From positions 1,919,661 to 1,983,660 of the forward strand of contig NZ_CP090439.1 of assembly GCF_021441885.1 (NCBI RefSeq): DNA of 64,000 nt. The letters run 5' to 3'. Under the pieces are notes generated by a model. The model did not search any database and was not told where the DNA came from. It saw nothing but the letters and a program-made list of their open reading frames with translations. This DNA comes from Vibrio maritimus (lineage in GTDB: Bacteria; Pseudomonadota; Gammaproteobacteria; Enterobacterales; Vibrionaceae). This document shows, in pieces, positions 44,447 to 52,677 of the stretch. A program made the position numbers and the translations under genes. Numbering within the stretch: the stretch's first letter is position 1; every line of letters starts with the position of its first letter.

Positions 44447-44842
44447 GTGAGCTTTGCTGAAAGACTTAAAGAATTGATTGGACAAGAAAGCGTCAGCGGA
44501 TTTGCACGTCGCGTCGATCTGTCCGAAGCTCTCATTCGCAAATACCTTAAAGGTAGTGAACCAAGCTTAGCAAAAGCCAACCAAATCGCTATGAAAGCCA
44601 ACTGCTCGCTAGAGTGGTTAGCAACAGGTTGCGGCTACTTATATAGACAAGCAGAAGTCGTCGACATGCCCGCCTATCAACTCGCCCATGAGACGGTTTT
44701 GGGTACAACCCTAGCACCAGAGGAGATTCTTACCCACCGTAAGCTCATTACAGCTTATCAGTACTTACGAGCCACCAAGAAAAACGACGGTCATCTAGAT
44801 GCACATGGAATGAAAAGACTTCTCGCCAACGTTGATAACTAA
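44447..44842 (+). CDS. CI-like helix-turn-helix regulator
   Basis: The 131-residue protein has an N-terminal helix-turn-helix: ERLKELIGQESVSGFARRVD, then LSEALIRKYLKGSEPSLAKA and a CSLEWLATG end, as in small phage-CI-type repressors. The C-terminal half is helical and lacks a LexA-like protease. GTG 44447 is preceded by GGAG nine bases upstream; an earlier GTG at 44399 has no such site. It faces the aldo/keto reductase gene and may regulate it. No other phage gene is near, so it is not part of a prophage. Confidence 0.75.
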   Translation: MSFAERLKELIGQESVSGFARRVDLSEALIRKYLKGSEPSLAKANQIAMKANCSLEWLATGCGYLYRQAEVVDMPAYQLAHETVLGTTLAPEEILTHRKLITAYQYLRATKKNDGHLDAHGMKRLLANVDN

Positions 44843-45191
44843 TATATCTCTCAATATGAATTTCAGAGCATTTACACTAACAAAACAATCTCGATCATTT
44901 CGTTAACACCCATTTGAGAAGCACGTAATAGTCCGCCTATTCCATTCGAGATCAAAATAGATCATCATTCGCCGCTTAAATAAATGTGACCGAGATTAAA
45001 CACACGTTTGAATAAAATACTTTACACTAATATCAACAAATAGATTTATTAAGAGCGCTGGAAATATTCCCTTTCTTGAATATAACCTCCTCTCCAATAA
45101 TGTCCCCCAATAGTGGTATTCAAAAATAGAAATATTTTTGAAGGGGGTTCTTATATCCGAAGAAACGGAATAAATATAAAAAGGAACACAT
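44843..45191. other. Long porin leader region with a perfect inverted repeat
   Basis: No gene is seen in these 349 AT-rich bases. TTCAAAAATA (45119-45128), a GAAA loop and TATTTTTGAA (45133-45142) form a perfect 10-bp dyad 50 bases before the porin start. A left half of a CRP-like site (AAATGTGACCGAGAT, near 44982) lacks a good right half. Confidence 0.55.
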
Positions 45192-46403
45192 ATGAAGACT
45201 CTATTCAAACTTTCTACATTAGCGGTGAGTGTATTTGCTGCGTCGCAAGTTGCTGCTGTTGAATTGTATAATAGTGAAGGTACAAGCGCCAATATGTATG
45301 GTGCTATAGCGGCGCATGTCAGTGCCTATGATTATGATAAGAGCTCTATCCTTGGTAATGCTGCAGGCTTAGGTTATAACAGTGACAAAACGCTTGTAGA
45401 AGACCCAGGCTCTTGGTTTGGTTTTGATATCAAACACCAGATGGGTAAAGTTTACGGAATAGCGAAAATTGAATGGGATGTAGACTTTTCAACAGCATCA
45501 GACCTAGATGACCGACGAGCATTAACTGCGCGTCAAACCTATGCAGGGTTCGGACACGATGATTTTGGCTCTGTCACTATTGGCCGCCAAGAGAGCCCAT
45601 ATATGAAGGCAGATAAAGGTTATTATGCGTATTGGGTTGGCGGACTTAACATGATGCAATCCGATGAGTTAGGAAGTAGAAGAACCGCTAATACAGTAGT
45701 TTGGCAAAATGATTTTGATAATCTTTATGTTGGCCTTCAATATCAAGCAGCTCGCCAAGCGAATGATTTTATTTTCTTTGGTGGCAACGGACTAAACTTT
45801 GGTGGCCTTCTAGAAGTAAATGCAGATGATCCAGTCAAAATTGATGGCGGCTTTGGTGGTGCTATTGCATATACGGTAGAAAGTACAAATACCTATTTAG
45901 TGGCAGCATATAACCAATCGAATGATATAAATGGTAAATTCACAGACATACTTGGCGACCTTACCGAAACGACGGCAACGGACGCTGAGATCAAGCAATA
46001 TGCCTTCGCAATTGAGCAGCATCTACTAGACGGCGGTCTATCTTTATCTGCAAGATACGAACAGTTCGAAGCTAAAGATGGTGCCAACGCGTTTGATACT
46101 AAGACCTCCTCGTTTGGATTCGGTGCAAATATGTACCTGTCTGATAGTGTTCGCATTTATGGCGGCTATGAAATGGCAGAAGAAAAAAACCAAACCTCCG
46201 GTCAAGTTAAGTCCGAGTTTAAGCAATTTAACCTCGGTGCTGCTTGGGCTCCAGTACCTTGGGGTGAAGTTTACTTAGAAGGTTATAACGATGACGTTAA
46301 GCTTAATGAAAGCTATACATTTAATTCCGCAGGAGACGTCATCGGTCTGGGAGGCGCATCAAAAGGCACACACGTATTCTTAGGTGCAGCCGTATTCTTC
46401 TAA
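45192..46403 (+). CDS. Outer-membrane porin
   Basis: The 403-residue protein is a general trimeric beta-barrel porin. A signal peptide ends about residue 22 (VAA-VELYN). The mature part shows alternating aromatic and polar strands and Gly-rich turns, with the constriction-loop-like region around MKADKGYYAYWVGG. It ends in Phe-Phe (AAVFF), the C-terminal signal for the BAM complex. The codon use is AT-richer than that of its neighbours. The gene has an AAAAGGAAC ribosome site, a long leader with a dyad and a strong terminator, which suggests regulated, high expression. Confidence 0.86.
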   Translation: MKTLFKLSTLAVSVFAASQVAAVELYNSEGTSANMYGAIAAHVSAYDYDKSSILGNAAGLGYNSDKTLVEDPGSWFGFDIKHQMGKVYGIAKIEWDVDFSTASDLDDRRALTARQTYAGFGHDDFGSVTIGRQESPYMKADKGYYAYWVGGLNMMQSDELGSRRTANTVVWQNDFDNLYVGLQYQAARQANDFIFFGGNGLNFGGLLEVNADDPVKIDGGFGGAIAYTVESTNTYLVAAYNQSNDINGKFTDILGDLTETTATDAEIKQYAFAIEQHLLDGGLSLSARYEQFEAKDGANAFDTKTSSFGFGANMYLSDSVRIYGGYEMAEEKNQTSGQVKSEFKQFNLGAAWAPVPWGEVYLEGYNDDVKLNESYTFNSAGDVIGLGGASKGTHVFLGAAVFF

Positions 46404-46435
46404 AGCTTGATAATTAAGCCACTTATTAGCTATTT

Positions 46436-46469
46436 AAAAAGCTCTTTATACCTATATAAAGAGCTTTTT
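46436..46469 (+). terminator. Intrinsic terminator after the porin gene
   Basis: AAAAAGCTCTTTAT and ATAAAGAGCTTTTT form a 14-bp stem with a six-base loop. Confidence 0.9.
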
Positions 46470-46698
46470 GTAACTTCGCCAGTGACATAGAATTCCATCA
46501 GACTATAAGATACTGATACTTCTTTCTTTAATTTCAACATTAATAAAGTATTTTAAAATCACATACTTCCTCGTGAGAATAAAGAAGGACCTGTTAAGAA
46601 AATTTTAATTAGATAAACGTACTAGTATCAGTTAACCTCCTTCACCTAACAACTAACCGAATACGAATAATCACCATGACAACTAATTTGTAAGGTAG

Positions 46699-47139
46699 CT
46701 ACCGACTACCCTGCCACTTGCGTTGAACGTTACGTAAGTTCTTATCCGAGCCAAGAGAACTAAAAGGATTAACAAAGCGGGTCAACAATCGCCAGTAAAA
46801 GCCAAACGTATCACCACGTCGTCTTGGTATTAGATGCAAGTGCACATGAGGACTATGCTGGCCTGAACACTTTCCGTTGTTCACTAGCAAGTTGTAATCT
46901 TCAACCCCTTCCATACAAGAAGGAAGTTGCCTCCCAAGCTCTCGGGCAAATTCAAACATTGCATGATACTCATGATCGTTTAGGTGCTCTAAATGGGATT
47001 CATGGCTTTGACTAATAATCAGAATATGACCCTCAGTAATCGGATATCGATCAAGCACTGCTTTGAGAGCGCCGTTTTGAGCGATGAGCATGTGCTCCAA
47101 CCTGTCGTTATTGATGTCACAAAAAACACACTTTTCCAT
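46699..47139 (-). CDS. HIT family nucleotide hydrolase
   Basis: The 146-residue protein is a histidine-triad hydrolase. It has CVFCDIN at the start, with the zinc-like CxxC pair, and VLDRYPITEGHILIIS in the core. The catalytic triad is HSPHVHLHLIPRR (His-x-His-x-His). HIT proteins split nucleoside phosphoramidates or dinucleoside polyphosphates. The 30-residue C-terminal extension after the triad is longer than in HinT. It is convergent with the porin, and the gap between them (46470-46698) shows nothing else. Confidence 0.85.
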   Translation of the reverse strand: MEKCVFCDINNDRLEHMLIAQNGALKAVLDRYPITEGHILIISQSHESHLEHLNDHEYHAMFEFARELGRQLPSCMEGVEDYNLLVNNGKCSGQHSPHVHLHLIPRRRGDTFGFYWRLLTRFVNPFSSLGSDKNLRNVQRKWQGSR

Positions 47140-47319
47140 GGCAATAGCGCCTTCACACGTTCGATTATCAAGGTCTGAATAGATTTAGAGTTTAAACTTA
47201 TGTCAGTTTTATCTGAGTTTAATCCATCATGGGCCACTTTCACCAACAGAGCTTTTCTATTACTCCAACAGTCAACATGATCCACAAAAAAGGCACCCAT
47301 TTCTGGACGCCTTAGACCG

Positions 47320-47443
47320 TTAACCGTTTGCTAACAACATTTCTCGATTATCTTTAAGCCACTCGGCAAAACTCTTCGGTTTTCTTCTTGTCAGCGTTTT
47401 TTTAGTCCGAACTCTCGCATAAAGTCTGTACTGGCTGGAAAAT
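47320..47443 (-). pseudogene. 3' remnant of an NAD(P)-binding/SDR-type gene with a frameshift
   Basis: Directly after the stop of the SDR gene the minus strand reads DFPASTDFMREFGLKKR and then stops. One base shifted, it continues as TKKTLTRRKPKSFAEWLKDN and ends at 47320. The break lies at a run of seven A (47397-47403). The ending -FAEWLKDNREMLL- resembles the C terminus of NmrA/SDR-like oxidoreductases. The rest of the gene is missing, as if deleted up to the SDR stop. Confidence 0.55.
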
Positions 47444-48136
47444 CTACCACTCAATAGTTGAGCCATCAAACACTCGGAAGGTACCCGATTGCTCTAACGT
47501 AAGGCTTTCAGCCACACTAATAATACCCAATGCACTTTCTTCAGCAGTAAATGTCGCATTATCTCCACCCATGTCTGTTTGAATCCAACCAGGGTGGATA
47601 GCCAGTGTTTTAACACCTTGTGCTTCCAAGTTCTTTGCGGCTGACACGAGTATTTGGTTCAGCGCCACTTTAGATGCGCGATAGCTATACATGTTACCTG
47701 AGCTGTTATCAGACAAGCTCGCCACTCGCGTCGAAATACCAACAATCGTTTTATGTTCACTTGCGGCAACATTGTCACTTAACGCTTGGATCAATAAAGC
47801 GGGTGCCACCGTATTTACAGATAGGACTTGTAACCAACTTGCTTGAGTCATTTGACCAAGTGTCGCGCAATCATCCCCTAATACTCCTGCGTTAAGCATT
47901 AAGTGGTCTATCGGTCTACCCTTGAGGGCCTCACCGAGCTGATTGATGTCTGATTCGTTTGTCACATCTAGCTGAATCAGCTCAATTGACCCTTTATGTT
48001 CCGACATTTCTTTTAGTTCAGTTGCTGTCTCTGGCGAGCGACATGCCGCGAGTATCGTCCAATCTTTGTTTGAGTATTGGCGAACAAATTCTAGACCTAA
48101 CCCTCTGTTAGCGCCTGTAATCAAAACTGTAGCCAT
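47444..48136 (-). CDS. Short-chain dehydrogenase/reductase
   Basis: This 230-residue NAD(P)-dependent SDR has the cofactor motif VLITGANRGLGLEFV near the N terminus, LMLNAGVLG, the catalytic Ser in VGISTRVAS and YSYRASKVALN with the active Tyr-x-x-x-Lys. HPGWIQTDMGG follows. It is close to the C-factor/YciK-like subgroup; the substrate is unknown. I prefer ATG 48136 with GGAG upstream to the TTG six bases earlier. The stop abuts the remnant of another gene, so the original operon has been altered. Confidence 0.85.
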   Translation of the reverse strand: MATVLITGANRGLGLEFVRQYSNKDWTILAACRSPETATELKEMSEHKGSIELIQLDVTNESDINQLGEALKGRPIDHLMLNAGVLGDDCATLGQMTQASWLQVLSVNTVAPALLIQALSDNVAASEHKTIVGISTRVASLSDNSSGNMYSYRASKVALNQILVSAAKNLEAQGVKTLAIHPGWIQTDMGGDNATFTAEESALGIISVAESLTLEQSGTFRVFDGSTIEW

Positions 48137-48249
48137 ATTCAATTTCTCCTCGATGTATACTTATTGGCGTATACGTCCAGCTTAAATCTTAGGCTCACGC
48201 ATTTGTGATTTTTGCATGAAAAGGCGCTGATATTCGATATTGTCGAATA

Positions 48250-48954
48250 CTAGTGTGCTTTGGTGATAAATACTCCCGCAAAGTGAATCAGCCTAGATGA
48301 CGTTATATCACTAGCCGCACCGCATATACCGGCGGCTGCCACTAACTTTCCTTTCCAAAATAGAGGTATGGCCAAACAATTGAGATTGGGTTCAGCTTGT
48401 TCTAAATCGAGAGCGTAACCGTTGTCTTTTACTTCTGAAAGTTCTCGCTCTAACTCCCCTGACAATTCACCCTGAACCCTTAGAGTTCGCTTCAAATCAT
48501 CATCAAAAGCCAAGAAAACTTTGCCAATAGCCGACGTCGTTAATCCTTCACGGCGACCACGGGGGCTCCTTATGGTTAAAGGGTTATCACGCTCTATCGC
48601 ATCAATATATAAATACTCTTTAACACCGCTAGGGACAGCCAAATATGCTGTGTTGTTGGTCAACTGCGCCATTGATTTAATTAGATCGATAAAGTGACGA
48701 CGGATCTGCTCATCTCTTTGCTCTAGTGGTTTGGATAGCTCTTTCAACCTCAAACCCAAAGTATAGCCACCATCAACTTTACTCACGTAACCGAGAGCTG
48801 ACATCGTGGAGAGCAAACCATGTGCGGTTGTCTTGTTCAGTGAACATGCTTCTGTGATTGACTGTAATGTCATCGGTTGATCATGAATTGACAATGCTTC
48901 TAGTAGCGCGAAGCCACGCTCAATAGACTGGATTCGCTTAGGTTCTTTGGACAT
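48250..48954 (-). CDS. IclR-family transcriptional regulator
   Basis: The 234-residue regulator has an N-terminal winged helix (QSIERGFALLEALS, then SLNKTTAHGLLSTMSALGYV) and a C-terminal IclR effector domain from about residue 80 (YLYIDAIERDNPLTIRSPRG, LTTSAIGKVFLAF). IclR proteins usually bind a metabolite and repress or activate a nearby catabolic operon. The carrier and amidohydrolase genes lie immediately upstream in the same direction, and the lipoprotein cyanophycinase-like gene is divergent, so these are the likely targets. Confidence 0.88.
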   Translation of the reverse strand: MSKEPKRIQSIERGFALLEALSIHDQPMTLQSITEACSLNKTTAHGLLSTMSALGYVSKVDGGYTLGLRLKELSKPLEQRDEQIRRHFIDLIKSMAQLTNNTAYLAVPSGVKEYLYIDAIERDNPLTIRSPRGRREGLTTSAIGKVFLAFDDDLKRTLRVQGELSGELERELSEVKDNGYALDLEQAEPNLNCLAIPLFWKGKLVAAAGICGAASDITSSRLIHFAGVFITKAH

Positions 48955-49038
48955 CAGTTTTATCTACTTTAGGTTCAACTAGACAAATAGTAGCGGGACC
49001 GAATCTTTTGAGGCAAGGAAAGTGTTTGAGGAATTTAC

Positions 49039-49064
49039 TAGGGCAACCTCTGAGGGTCGCCCTA
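49039..49064 (-). terminator. Hairpin after the YfcC-type carrier gene
   Basis: TAGGGC-A-ACC and GGT-C-GCCCTA pair with one mismatch just past the carrier stop. The T-tract is weak. Confidence 0.5.
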
Positions 49065-49075
49065 ACTAGGTATGA

Positions 49076-50545
49076 CTATGCAGCAATATAAAGAATGATA
49101 CACGAGCAAGCGAAAATGGCTGCAACGTATGGAACGACCCACTTAAAGAATCGACCATAAGGCACATTCGCGATAGCAAGCCCGGCCACGACGGTTGCAG
49201 CGGTTGGGGCAAACAAATTGATCCAACCGGAACCAAGCTGATAGGCAGTGACAACGATATCTCGGTTTACACCCGCAAAATCACTCATAGGTCCCATTAA
49301 AGGCATAGAGACCGTAGCGAGACCCGAACTTGATGGAATAAAGAAAGCGAGAATAATGTGAGCGACATAGCTCACTACAGCAAACACTCCACTATCTAGA
49401 CCGACAACCATTCCCTCAGCCCAACTTAAAATCGTATCGGTAATATTGGCATCGTTCATGATGACATTGATACCTTTAGCAACAGCAATTACCAAGGCAA
49501 CACCAATCATGTCCTTACAGCCAACAATGAATGAGCGAACGAACTGCTCTTCGGGCATACGATTGATCAAACCAATCAAGATGGCCGCAACTAGATACAC
49601 AATTGAAATTTCTTTTAACCACCAGTTTAACGCCGGTACAAACGTCACGCCGATGTCTTCCCAAGGAATCACACCATAAATCATTAGCGCAAAGGCTCCA
49701 AAAAACACTGCCATGGTGACCTTGTGTTGTTTCGTATATGGCAACGCCTGAGGTTCTGATGAGAACTGATCGGTGAACGTAATGTCACTAAGCAATGATT
49801 GGCTAGGATCGGCTTTTACCTTAGCGGCATAGCGCATAATGAACACGCAGGTCACCAAATAAAGTAACGCAAACGCGACCAATCTAACGACAATCCCATC
49901 ACCAAGCTGAATTTCAGCAAAGCGTGAGGCCACCCCCGTGGCGAATGGGTTCACAGTACTAGTTGCAACACCAATGCCACTGCCAAGTAGAATAATACCC
50001 GCGACTACCAAGCGATCGTAGCCTGCGGCAATAAACAGCGGCAATAAGATGACCCAAAGGCTTACCGTTTCTTCACTCATACCGTAGGTGCTGCCGCCTA
50101 CCGCTAGAATGAAAATCAAAATAGGGATCAACCACTGCTCTTTGCCTGTAAAACGCTTAGACAACGCGCTAACACTTGCGTCCATCGCACCGGTTTGAAT
50201 AGTCACATTCAAAAAGCCGCCAATCATCAATACAAACAAGATGATAGAGCTAGCATCACCAAAGCCAGATAGTGGCGCTGCAAATACATCGAATATGCCC
50301 TGCGGGTTGCTCTCTAGCTCTTGATAAGTACCGGGAATGGGCAATAGTCGCTCACCGCCCGAATAGCTACTCACATTTTCAGCGCTGATAACCTCGCCAC
50401 TGTTTGCCGTTCGATAGTCGTATTTTCCGCTAGGTACAAACCAAGTCATTAACGCAACTAATGCGGTGATAATAAACAGCAACGTATAAACCGTGGGCAT
50501 TTTTAATGTCCACCCTTTTGATTGCGTGGTCACTTCTGTGGTCAT
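49076..50545 (-). CDS. YfcC-type membrane carrier
   Basis: The 489-residue inner-membrane protein has about 12 helices and matches the YfcC family (DcuC/ArcD-like superfamily). Its start MPTVYTLLFIITALVALMTW is followed by FVPSGKYDY, and typical stretches are GGSTYGMSEETVSLW and STVNPFATG. Relatives carry C4-dicarboxylates, arginine/ornithine or small peptides. Next to an isoaspartyl-dipeptidase-like enzyme it probably imports a beta-aspartyl dipeptide or its products; that is inference. The ATG follows a strong GGAGG site. The amidohydrolase gene ends 37 bases upstream, so the two share an operon. Confidence 0.85.
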   Translation of the reverse strand: MTTEVTTQSKGWTLKMPTVYTLLFIITALVALMTWFVPSGKYDYRTANSGEVISAENVSSYSGGERLLPIPGTYQELESNPQGIFDVFAAPLSGFGDASSIILFVLMIGGFLNVTIQTGAMDASVSALSKRFTGKEQWLIPILIFILAVGGSTYGMSEETVSLWVILLPLFIAAGYDRLVVAGIILLGSGIGVATSTVNPFATGVASRFAEIQLGDGIVVRLVAFALLYLVTCVFIMRYAAKVKADPSQSLLSDITFTDQFSSEPQALPYTKQHKVTMAVFFGAFALMIYGVIPWEDIGVTFVPALNWWLKEISIVYLVAAILIGLINRMPEEQFVRSFIVGCKDMIGVALVIAVAKGINVIMNDANITDTILSWAEGMVVGLDSGVFAVVSYVAHIILAFFIPSSSGLATVSMPLMGPMSDFAGVNRDIVVTAYQLGSGWINLFAPTAATVVAGLAIANVPYGRFFKWVVPYVAAIFACSCIILYIAA

Positions 50546-50582
50546 AATAACCTCCTTGATAATATTTTAATGCGCGCCTTAA

Positions 50583-51716
50583 TTACGCAAGGCGCGCGAT
50601 ACCATTCGTCCAAACTTGTTGAATTGAGAAATCGGTGGGATTTAGCATCACAAAATCAGCATCTCTGGCTTGTTCTATTCGACCTTTATTGGAAAGACCT
50701 AACCGAGCAGCAGGATTAGAAGTAATGCAGCGCAGTGCGAGCTCAAGTGGAATGTCATAGCGATTTACAGCGTCGATCACTGCTTGAAATAGACTGTCGA
50801 TCTTACCACTGTCAGTTCCTATCACATTGCCATCCTGGTCAAATCTGGGCAGGCTTGCATTGGCGTCTGAGGTAAAGCTGATTTGCTCAATAGATACGCC
50901 GGCTTCCAACATCGAATAAAGCGCTTTGGCACAAGACACTTCGCCATCAGCTAATAAACCAGCGTTTGTACTGGTCGTGAAATCGACGAAGCCGCCATCA
51001 AGCGCATATTGAATACCCGCGTCAAACAAGGTCGGATTTCGATTAATATGCGTTGGCCAAAAAAGACTCTTCGGTAAGTCGGTATTTTCAACAACTTCGC
51101 TTAGTAAGCTAAGCTGTTCTTCTCCGTCACCAAGATGACAGAGCACGACACCAGTTTTGCCCGCTAGACTTGCGCTCGTTCGTACACGTCTGCCTATACA
51201 ATACAAGTCGTTAAAGCTAACGACTGAGCCGCGATGATCGGAAAGCGCTAACTCCCCAAGTCCAATTGCATCTGAGAGATACAAGATGTCACGTTCAATG
51301 CAGCCAGTTATCGTGCATGGTGGCAAGTGATACGAACCGGTGTAGAAATAAGTACATACGCCTTGTTCGGTCAACTCACGACTTTTTCCCAACAAGTTTT
51401 CTACCGATCGCGTGATAGAGTCGGTGCCAAGAGCACCAGCAGCGCAAGTAATACCTGCACTTAGCATTTCTTTTGCGGTGATCTCTATCGTACGATTACC
51501 GAAACCTCCTTCACCACCACCACCCACTATGTGTACGAGTCCATCAACAAACCCTGGCACCAGTATGTTCTCTTCGCCATCGGTAACAGTAAACACATCG
51601 CTGTAGGTGCTGTTTGGCGTCGATATTTCAAGAATTTCGCCACCGCCAACTATAATATCTCTAAGACCAATATACTCAGGCGCATAAAGAACAACATTTT
51701 TAATAACGTGCAACAT
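50583..51716 (-). CDS. iadA: Isoaspartyl dipeptidase-like amidohydrolase (IadA, M38) with altered metal site
   Basis: IadA splits beta-aspartyl dipeptides. The 377-residue protein follows E. coli IadA throughout: PGFVDGLVHIVGGGGEGG, TGSYHLPP (Tyr129), ALSDHRGS, CHLGDGEE (His194), PTHINRN (His223) and FTSDANAS (Asp284). Two metal-site positions differ. The HxH motif has Leu60 (codon CTC at 51537-51539) before His62, where IadA has His; a single A-to-T change would do this. The position of the carboxylated bridging Lys is Glu155, a swap known in other amidohydrolases. Either the enzyme uses fewer metals or activity is reduced. It is in an operon with the carrier. Confidence 0.85.
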   Translation of the reverse strand: MLHVIKNVVLYAPEYIGLRDIIVGGGEILEISTPNSTYSDVFTVTDGEENILVPGFVDGLVHIVGGGGEGGFGNRTIEITAKEMLSAGITCAAGALGTDSITRSVENLLGKSRELTEQGVCTYFYTGSYHLPPCTITGCIERDILYLSDAIGLGELALSDHRGSVVSFNDLYCIGRRVRTSASLAGKTGVVLCHLGDGEEQLSLLSEVVENTDLPKSLFWPTHINRNPTLFDAGIQYALDGGFVDFTTSTNAGLLADGEVSCAKALYSMLEAGVSIEQISFTSDANASLPRFDQDGNVIGTDSGKIDSLFQAVIDAVNRYDIPLELALRCITSNPAARLGLSNKGRIEQARDADFVMLNPTDFSIQQVWTNGIARLA

Positions 51717-51916
51717 ACCCTACTCCCAATTAACGAGCATTTATATTTAATAGAAACGACAAATAGCCAACACTTGAATTAAACGCGCGCAAAGAAATAC
51801 AACACTAAGCTTATAGCACAGCGACTAACTCAAATAATGGATATTGATGTGAACCAATAGCAAACCTCCGTAAAAAGATACGGACGTAATATTAGTTCAA
51901 TGGGAAGTTGGAAGGT

Positions 51917-52060
51917 TTACTCGTTGCACCATTCGCTGAGAGCATGGCGGCTTAGGCGATAGAAGCCGATAAAGGTAACAGCTGTAATGCAAGATTCAGC
52001 GCGCAAGCATGCTCGATAGATTAATCGTTCCGCTTGTTCATGTGTGAATACTTGAAACAT
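51917..52060 (-). CDS. Mini-protein A, 47 residues, paralogue of mini-protein B
   Basis: A short frame runs from ATG 52060 to TAA 51917. The product starts MFQVFTHEQAERLIYRACLR and ends GFYRLSRHALSEWCNE. Its C-terminal 16 residues match the mini-protein coded on the other strand at 52410 at 14 positions (GFY-K/R-LSRHALSEW-C/Y-NE). The pairing, with differing DNA, argues that both are translated. A basic C-terminal helix suggests binding to nucleic acid or a protein partner. I recognise no family. Nothing else is coded in 51717-51916. Confidence 0.6.
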   Translation of the reverse strand: MFQVFTHEQAERLIYRACLRAESCITAVTFIGFYRLSRHALSEWCNE

Positions 52061-52275
52061 AGTTGTACCAAAAATAGGGAGAATTACCGTATTAGTCTAG
52101 TGGTTAAGGCCGTCAGATAATGTGACAACCATCGTAATTGTTCATATTGGCCCACTTCTACAAAGCAACAACATGTAATTTGTGATCTCTCTATCAAAGT
52201 TAATTACTCATTGAACAACCATAACTTTTGAATAACATTCCAACATCATAACCATTTGAGCAAAATATGTAACTA

Positions 52276-52292
52276 CATTATCATTGATAATG
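52276..52292. promoter_or_regulatory. Perfect 7-3-7 dyad between the two mini-genes
   Basis: CATTATC-ATT-GATAATG is a perfect palindrome in the 349-base divergent gap. Its hexamers ATTATC and GATAAT resemble Fur half-sites but are in the opposite order. It is a candidate operator for one or both mini-genes. Confidence 0.45.
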
Positions 52293-52409
52293 AATAAGCA
52301 TTCGGAATAGTCACAATATTAATATTGGCGAAATGAAGATCACCATCTACTATCTAGCTTTACTCAACACATTAAATCATTGAAAGCAACTTCTCATAGA
52401 GGTAATACC

Positions 52410-52550
52410 GTGTTTCATGTCGTTCGACAAAATCAAATATTTGATTACGTGTTCGCAGCCCGAAACGCGCTCTCTGTCATGACGCACTCTACCTACCTTG
52501 GTTTCTATAAGCTCAGTCGACATGCACTGAGCGAGTGGTATAACGAGTAA
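52410..52550 (+). CDS. Mini-protein B, 46 residues, paralogue of mini-protein A
   Basis: This frame starts with GTG 52410, seven bases after an AGAGG site, and ends TAA 52550. The product opens (M)FHVVRQNQIFDYVFAARN and ends LGFYKLSRHALSEWYNE, matching mini-protein A in the C-terminal part. The N-terminal halves are less alike, with a one-residue gap. A hairpin terminator-like element follows at 52601. It lies just before the cyanophycinase-like gene and may act on it. No family is recognised. Confidence 0.62.
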   Translation: MFHVVRQNQIFDYVFAARNALSVMTHSTYLGFYKLSRHALSEWYNE

Positions 52551-52600
52551 CCCCCTCCCTTCTCACTCAAACGAGTGAACAACATAAGTTCAGTAACATT

Positions 52601-52634
52601 CAGAGTCATGGAGTACTCGACTCTGACATTTTTT
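52601..52634 (+). terminator. Hairpin between mini-gene B and the cyanophycinase-like gene
   Basis: CAGAGTC (52601-52607) and GACTCTG (52619-52625) are complementary, and ACATTTTTTG follows. A second small hairpin (TACTGAC/GTCAGTA, 52645-52663) ends at the ribosome site of the next gene. Confidence 0.6.
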
Positions 52635-52677
52635 GTGCTGTCTGTACTGACACTTCGTCAGTATGAAGGGAATCTTT

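Noticed and set aside
44447..44842. Prophage or remnant around the CI-like regulator
   Set aside because: No integrase, structural gene or attachment repeat is near; the flanking genes are ordinary chromosomal ones.
44982..45005. CRP site upstream of the porin
   Set aside because: Only the left half matches; the right half does not.
52276..52292. Classical Fur box
   Set aside because: The hexamers are in the reverse order to the Fur consensus, so I report only an unknown dyad.
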